A stretch of 64,000 bases of DNA, taken from the NCBI GenBank assembly GCA_017853885.1, contig JAFMIR010000003.1, positions 1-64,000 of the forward strand, written 5' to 3'. Made by a program: the position numbers and the translations under genes. The notes under the pieces were generated by a model. It made no database searches. It worked only from the letters and a program-made list of their open reading frames with translations, and was not told the origin of the DNA. Of this stretch, positions 59,118 to 64,000 are shown in pieces. Within the stretch, counting starts at the first letter, position 1. Every line of letters begins with the position of its first letter. The DNA is from Prosthecobacter sp. (GTDB taxonomy: Bacteria; Verrucomicrobiota; Verrucomicrobiia; Verrucomicrobiales; Verrucomicrobiaceae).

Positions 59118-61393
59118 ACGAGTCGGGCAAAGCCTTGTTGCGGTGCTTCTGCTGCATCCAGCGTTGCCTGGGAAACGAGATCAAGAGATTCATCCAGCGC
59201 CGCGAGCATGCCGGCGACTTTTTCGTCGTCGTGACACCAAGTGACGTAAAGCTGGCTCGAAATCAAATAGCCGCGCTGTAGCATGTGGCGGATCATCAGC
59301 GGTTTGGCGGATGAATTGGCAAAAACGATCGAGGGGGCGCAGGGCATGCCGCCGATCTTCAAACCGAGTGTGGGATACCGCGAGGCCACTTCACTCAAGC
59401 CGGTCTGCAAACGCTCGCCCAGGCTCCAGAGATGCTTTTGTACCCTTTCACGCCGCATTTTGCCGATGCAGGCCAGCGAGGCCGCAGTGCCAACGCCATC
59501 GGTCCAGTAGCTGCTGGAGATGAAGCTGTTGTTTGAGGCGTCCATGACCTCGTTTTTGCCCACAATGGCTCCCGCGGGATAGCCGTTGCTCATCGCCTTC
59601 GCATATACGGCGATATCCGGCTCGATGCCGAGCATCGGCGCGGCACTAGGAAAGCCAAATCGCCAGCCACTGGTGACTTCATCGAGCACAAACACGGCCC
59701 CAGCTGCATGGCAGTCTGCGATTACAGTTTGCAGGAAGCCATCGCGCGGGAACTCGCTGCGCATTGGCTCCATCACCACGGCGGCAAGCTTGCCATCGAG
59801 TTTTTGCAACGCAGCCTGGAACGACGCGGGATCGTTGTAGCGAAAAGGCACCGCCGTGCCTGCCAACTCGCGTGGCACGCCGAGCGGTTGCAAACCGGGC
59901 AGCAGGTGCCCGTCGAGCGCCGCATCATCGCCGAGATTCGCGGCGAGATACCAATCGCTCCAACCATGGTAGCCGCAGAAGGCGATCCCGCTTTTGCCCG
60001 TCGCCGCGCGTGCGATGCGCACGGCGAGTCCAAGTGCTTCGCCACCGCCGCGGGCGTAGCGCACTTTCCCAGCCCAAGGATGCAGATCGAGTAGCTCATC
60101 GGCGAGTTTCACCTCATCCGGTGAAGCCAGCGTGGCATAGCTACCGAGATTCACGCGACGCTTCACTGCGGCATTCACTTCGTCATCCGCATGACCGAGC
60201 AAGATGGCTCCGACACCGCCGGTGAAGTCCGTGTAATGTTTGCCATCAAGGTCCCAGATGCTGGAGCCTTTGGCGCGGCTGAAATAAGACGGCCACGTTT
60301 GGGAATCGAACAGATGGGCGCGTTTGGAAAGCAGCCCAGTGCCGCAAGAGATTTTAGTTTTGGCTTCTTCCCAGAGTTTGGTGCCCGAGCACCCGATGCC
60401 CGGCCGCAAAAGCCGCAGCGCATTCTCACGGAAAATGTCCTCCAAGTCCCCCTGCGTCATGCCAGTGTCTTCGCAGGCTTCGCGGAGGCAAAGAAGCGAT
60501 TCGATGCCGACGGTCGTGTATTGGCCGAAAATGGTCAGTTTGTCCGTGCCGAGATCGGGATGAATCCAGGTGAAGCCATCGCCCTGCGTGATGCAGGAGC
60601 CACGCAACTCGCTCACCATGTAATCGCTGCCCCAGAGCAAGCGCTTCGGTCCGAGAATTTCGATCGCGGCACGAAACGCTCCTGCTTGGGTAACCGCGGA
60701 AGCATCCACAACGACGTTTTCGAGATCGATGAGGTGATGTAAGCCTTCGCGAGCATGGCGATAGTTAAACGAGCGGGCGACATGCGCGAGAATGAGTCGG
60801 CAGCGTGGGTATTGGCGGCACAGGCGGCGAATGGCCTCGATGTTGCGCGGATCGGTGATGCCATCCGACAGCATGATGTGCAACATCATGAGGCCATCAT
60901 GGTCGTGACAGACCTCCCACATCCACTCGGGCGCGAAGGACTCGATCTCTGCCTCTTTGGTGTCCGGCACATTGGCATACAGGCGATAAGGCTTGATTCC
61001 CACAAACACACCCGTGCTCATCAGCCGCCGCACCTCCGCTGGATCATCGGTTGGAGCCGTCAGCACCAGCGCTCTCGAGTTCGTGTTCACGTCGATCTGC
61101 GACTGTACCCAAGCGTTTTCGCCGACACGGTCATTGCCCGCACTCGGATAGCCGAAGAACAATCCTTCGACCTCGCGGCTCGGCATCCAGAGCTGCATCG
61201 CCGCCTGAAAGTCCGCCAAGCCGTAGCCGCGATCCTCATCGAGAAACACGGGACGCTTGCCTTCCGCAAAATGACGACTGTGAAACAGGTGTGTATGCGC
61301 ATCGAAGACCTTCGAAGGCACAAAGCCATCGATGGCGTGATGCAGAAGCTTACGGTCGTTGTCGTTGAGTTCGGTGACGAGCTTCAGGGACAT
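59114..61393 (-). CDS. Amidohydrolase-class III aminotransferase fusion enzyme
   Basis: A 759-residue bifunctional protein. Residues about 1-330 are an amidohydrolase TIM barrel (FDAHTHLFHSRHF with His33 and His35; ILAHVARSFN; LLWGSDYM). Residues about 360-740 are a class III aminotransferase close to glutamate-1-semialdehyde aminomutase: GGVGAILLGHAD, RYARGGGEALGLAVRIARAAT, VLDEVTSGWRFGFP and the PLP lysine Lys599 in YAKAMSNGYPAG. The usual NSGTEA loop is changed to RGGGEA. It heads the unit with a second amidohydrolase and an SDR; substrates unknown. Confidence 0.9.
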   Translation of the reverse strand: MSLKLVTELNDNDRKLLHHAIDGFVPSKVFDAHTHLFHSRHFAEGKRPVFLDEDRGYGLADFQAAMQLWMPSREVEGLFFGYPSAGNDRVGENAWVQSQIDVNTNSRALVLTAPTDDPAEVRRLMSTGVFVGIKPYRLYANVPDTKEAEIESFAPEWMWEVCHDHDGLMMLHIMLSDGITDPRNIEAIRRLCRQYPRCRLILAHVARSFNYRHAREGLHHLIDLENVVVDASAVTQAGAFRAAIEILGPKRLLWGSDYMVSELRGSCITQGDGFTWIHPDLGTDKLTIFGQYTTVGIESLLCLREACEDTGMTQGDLEDIFRENALRLLRPGIGCSGTKLWEEAKTKISCGTGLLSKRAHLFDSQTWPSYFSRAKGSSIWDLDGKHYTDFTGGVGAILLGHADDEVNAAVKRRVNLGSYATLASPDEVKLADELLDLHPWAGKVRYARGGGEALGLAVRIARAATGKSGIAFCGYHGWSDWYLAANLGDDAALDGHLLPGLQPLGVPRELAGTAVPFRYNDPASFQAALQKLDGKLAAVVMEPMRSEFPRDGFLQTVIADCHAAGAVFVLDEVTSGWRFGFPSAAPMLGIEPDIAVYAKAMSNGYPAGAIVGKNEVMDASNNSFISSSYWTDGVGTAASLACIGKMRRERVQKHLWSLGERLQTGLSEVASRYPTLGLKIGGMPCAPSIVFANSSAKPLMIRHMLQRGYLISSQLYVTWCHDDEKVAGMLAALDESLDLVSQATLDAAEAPQQGFARLV

Positions 61394-61519
61394 GCGCGGA
61401 GTATGCGCAATGAGAGTGAAACCTTCCTTCCCATTTGTCTGGTTCTCGAAAAAGACCAGCGTCCTGTGTCATGCACTCGTGCTGGCATTGGTCGCGTGTT
61501 TGTGGAAGTAATCGTTCCC

Positions 61520-62134
61520 ATGCCGGAAAGCCCCGCAACTCTCGCCCAAGCCAGCGCCCTCATCCGCCATCGACGCTCGATCAAGCCGCAGGACCTCGAT
61601 CCTGCCCGTGGGATCGATGCTACGCTCATCACCGAATTGATCGAGAATGCCACCTGGGCACCGAACCACGGCCTCACCGAGCCATGGAAGTTTCATGTGT
61701 TTCAAGGGGATGCTCGCCGGGCGCTCATCGCGAGCATGCAGCAGACGTATCGCGAGGTGACGGTCGCAGCGGAGTTCCGCGAGGACAAGCTGGAAAAGAT
61801 CGGCACAAACCCGCTGCTCGCCCCAGTGGTGATCGCCTGCGTGATGGAGCGCCGTGGTGGCGCAAAGATCCCGGAGCTGGAGGAAATCGAGGCGATGGCC
61901 TGCGCCCTGCAAAACCTCATGCTCAGTGCCACGGCCGCGGGTCTGGGCAGCTACTGGTCCTCCCCGCCGCTGTTGGATGGCAGGACGTTCCGCTCGTTTT
62001 TGAATGTGGGTCCTGAGGACCGCTGTGTTGGGCTGATCTACCTCGGCTGGCCCCGAGCTGGGCTGCAGTGGCCCAAGAGTGTTCGCCAGCCAGTGGCATC
62101 GAAAATCCTCTGGAGGACATCTACCGATGCTTGA
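61520..62134 (+). CDS. Nitroreductase family flavoprotein
   Basis: A 204-residue FMN-dependent nitroreductase of the YdjA-like type. IRHRRSIKPQDLDP near the N-terminus holds the FMN-phosphate RRS motif, followed by WAPNHGLTEPWKFHVFQG and AAGLGSYWSSPPLL near the flavin. It is divergent from the fusion gene with 126 bp between them and overlaps the next gene by 8 bp. The physiological substrate is not known. Confidence 0.9.
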   Translation: MPESPATLAQASALIRHRRSIKPQDLDPARGIDATLITELIENATWAPNHGLTEPWKFHVFQGDARRALIASMQQTYREVTVAAEFREDKLEKIGTNPLLAPVVIACVMERRGGAKIPELEEIEAMACALQNLMLSATAAGLGSYWSSPPLLDGRTFRSFLNVGPEDRCVGLIYLGWPRAGLQWPKSVRQPVASKILWRTSTDA

Positions 62135-62675
62135 ATGGCTTTCCAACCTGTGGAGCAGCACCGCGCAGTTCTTCAGCAGCCTACCGTGGGGCACCGCGGG
62201 CGTGTGGACGCTGTCCATTGGATTGCTCTTTGTCGGATTTGTGGGTTCTATTGTGCCGTTTCTGCCCGGCCCGATGCTCATCGTGATCGCTGGCATCGTT
62301 CACACACTGCTGCTGCCGGAGCAGGGCATGAGCACATGGGGCATCGTGTTGCTCATGGTGTGGTTCTGCCTAGCCTACGCGGTCGACTTCTTCAGCGGCA
62401 TGATGGGGGCGCGGTGGTTTGGTGCCAGCCGCTGGGGCATCACCGGTGTTTTTATCGGTGGCATAGTGGGGGTCTTCTTTGGCCCGTTCGGCCTGCTGCT
62501 GGGCCCACTGGTGGGAGGATTTGCCTTTGAAATGCTATTCGCCAAGCAACGCCTCCGGCCGGCCATTCATAGCACTTGGGGCACGCTGCTGGGCACGGGG
62601 GTCGGCCTTGTATTGCGCGTGCTGACCTCTTTGGCGATGATCGCTACGTTTCTGATTGATGTGCTGTGGTGGTGA
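62127..62675 (+). CDS. DUF456 membrane protein
   Basis: A 182-residue membrane protein overlapping the nitroreductase stop by 8 bp. DUF456 markers are GSIVPFLPGPMLIVIAGIVHTLL, AVDFFSGMMGARWFGASRWG and a GxxxGxxxGP helix IVGVFFGPFGLLLGPLVGGFAFE. It has about five helices. Function of the family is not established. Confidence 0.87.
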   Translation: MLEWLSNLWSSTAQFFSSLPWGTAGVWTLSIGLLFVGFVGSIVPFLPGPMLIVIAGIVHTLLLPEQGMSTWGIVLLMVWFCLAYAVDFFSGMMGARWFGASRWGITGVFIGGIVGVFFGPFGLLLGPLVGGFAFEMLFAKQRLRPAIHSTWGTLLGTGVGLVLRVLTSLAMIATFLIDVLWW

Positions 62676-62751
62676 ACACGTGCCCATTATGCAGCACAGA
62701 CGGCAATCCGATCATGAAAAACATCCGGTCATCAGCGTTCCTCTTTTCCCC

Positions 62752-64000
62752 ATGTCTCGTTTGGTCCACTTTTTCGTCCTTTTTGCCCTATCTTCACCTT
62801 TGGCCGCCGCTCCTGATTGGAAGGCCGTGGAGCCCATGCTCGCCGCGAAGTGCTACGACTGCCACAACGCGGACAAAATGAAGGGAGATGTCGATTTGAA
62901 GCAGTATGCGGCTGATCCAAAGCTGGCCGAGGAATTTGAAATTTGGACCAAGGTCAAAGCCACCATCGAGAACGGTGATATGCCTCCACGCAAGGCTAAG
63001 CCGCTAATGATGGATGAGAAAGCGGCGATTACGGGATGGGTGCAGCACGGGCTGGATGTGCTCGCGGAAGCGAAGTCCGGCGATCCGGGACCGGTGACCA
63101 TGCGCCGCCTGACGAACGCGGAATATGACCACACCATTCGCGACCTGACTGGGCGCGATTACGCATTGGCAAAGGAGTTTCAAACGGATGGCGGCGGTGG
63201 CGAAGGCTTCACCAACACAGGCGACGTCCTTTTCATGAGTCCTGCGGCCATTGACAAGTATTTCGCAGCGGCTCGAAAGCTGTCTGAGCACGCTACGATC
63301 ATGCCCGGCACGGGCATCGTGTTTCATCCGCAGCGTATTGGCCTGCGCGGGCCCGAGCAGGTAAAAGCCCAAGCGCAGCAGGGACTCTATGTGTGGTATC
63401 AACAGAAGGCCGCGCCGCATCTCCCGAAGGACTTTGATCCGATGCGCGAGGGCGATTACATGCTCGCCTGTTGGAAACATAAAATATTGCAAGTGCCACT
63501 CGAATCACTCGCGAAGGACATGAAGCTTAGCATTCACTTCCTGAACAACTGGTGGCATCTCGTGAACTCCACCGAGCCCAAGAGCCGTTATCTGGACCTT
63601 GTCCGCGTAGCTTGGCGTGAGCTTCCGGCCGATGAAAAAACGGCGTTAGACCGCATCAGGGCTATTGAGGCCGATCTGCTGAGTTGGAACAATCCGAAAA
63701 AGCCCGGGAGCGGCGTGCAGCGCCAACAGCAGGACAGCGACGGCATCCGGCCCTACCCGATGCAGAAATCCGTTGCTGGTAAAAAGCACATCCATCTGTG
63801 CTTTAGCGATACCGGCGATGGCAACAAGGGCGACATCGCACTCGTAACTCGCATGGAGGTCAGTGTTGGCAAACAGAAGCTCAATTATCTCCACTGGCTT
63901 GACAAAACGCTCTCGGAAAAACGCCAGCAAGCCGCTACCAGCCCGCCGCCGCCAAGTCTCGATGCGATCCAGTTGCGCATCGCCGAGCTGGAAAAGATCC
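62752..64000 (+). CDS. Planctomycete-type cytochrome/DUF1587-DUF1592 protein, 5' part (runs off the window)
   Basis: The first 416 residues of a large secreted protein. A signal peptide (MSRLVHFFVLFALSSPLAAA) is followed by a PSCyt-type haem site AKCYDCHNAD and NGDMPPRKAK, then MRRLTNAEYDHTIRDLTGRD, the DUF1587 signature of the DUF1587/1592/1588/1585 family. The frame is open to the window end. Such proteins are usually about 800 residues or longer and often stand beside a DUF1501 gene, which here would have to lie outside the window. Role unknown. Confidence 0.88.
   Translation, partial: MSRLVHFFVLFALSSPLAAAPDWKAVEPMLAAKCYDCHNADKMKGDVDLKQYAADPKLAEEFEIWTKVKATIENGDMPPRKAKPLMMDEKAAITGWVQHGLDVLAEAKSGDPGPVTMRRLTNAEYDHTIRDLTGRDYALAKEFQTDGGGGEGFTNTGDVLFMSPAAIDKYFAAARKLSEHATIMPGTGIVFHPQRIGLRGPEQVKAQAQQGLYVWYQQKAAPHLPKDFDPMREGDYMLACWKHKILQVPLESLAKDMKLSIHFLNNWWHLVNSTEPKSRYLDLVRVAWRELPADEKTALDRIRAIEADLLSWNNPKKPGSGVQRQQQDSDGIRPYPMQKSVAGKKHIHLCFSDTGDGNKGDIALVTRMEVSVGKQKLNYLHWLDKTLSEKRQQAATSPPPPSLDAIQLRIAELEKI

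Overview
The window looks like the chromosome of a Verrucomicrobiota bacterium, probably close to Verrucomicrobiaceae/Prosthecobacter. The main reasons are secreted DUF1501 and DUF1587/DUF1592-type cytochrome proteins, a Tat-exported Gfo/Idh/MocA oxidoreductase, sialidase-like/DapA-like/kelch genes, and an alternative complex III (ACIII) operon leading into an aa3-type oxidase. Genes are packed tightly, many start/stop codons overlap, and no gene-free stretch exceeds about 250 bp. I see no rRNA, tRNA, CRISPR array, insertion sequence or phage gene.

Layout. 1-6.3 kb: the tail of an unknown gene, recN, and an AraC regulator divergent from a DapA/N-acetylneuraminate-lyase-like gene with two sialidase-like genes. 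6.3-21.9 kb: mixed housekeeping and secreted proteins: lipoprotein hydrolase, peroxiredoxin, cytochrome-LRR protein, glgC, a class I aldolase, a sugar oxidoreductase/isomerase pair, a LysM lipoprotein, an ECF sigma/anti-sigma unit, a DUF1501 protein, a hybrid histidine kinase and an amidohydrolase. 22-26.4 kb: terC, two hsp20 genes behind a sigma-54-type promoter, and an amino-acid permease coupled to a secreted protein of unknown function.

26.6-45.6 kb is the core: one co-directional run actABCDEF, a small seventh gene, a CcoN/CcoO/CcoP-like trio, a blue-copper lipoprotein, coxA, coxC, coxD, two tiny membrane proteins, coxB, ctaA and a truncated haemoglobin. ACIII should oxidise quinol, pass electrons through its haem c subunits and/or the cytochrome c and cupredoxin, and feed the complete aa3-type oxidase. 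The CcoN-like subunit keeps the cbb3 subunit-I fold but has lost the two paired Cu_B histidines and both histidines of the HxH haem motif, so it cannot be a normal oxidase. A 20-bp CRP-type palindrome lies just before actA; a copy identical over its central 18 bp lies upstream of an isolated nuoJK pair 27 kb away, suggesting a shared respiratory regulator.

45.6-64 kb: an ArsR-methyltransferase fusion behind a perfect palindrome, transaldolase, a second terC, a SMUG1-type uracil glycosylase, an LptF/G-type permease, pyrE, and nuoJK. Then comes a catabolic-looking block: a kelch protein, two related Cys-containing proteins, an SSS transporter, an SDR, an amidohydrolase, and an amidohydrolase-aminotransferase fusion. 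The window ends with a nitroreductase, a DUF456 protein and the 5' part of a large planctomycete-type cytochrome protein.

All functions are assigned from motifs read by eye; no database search was run.
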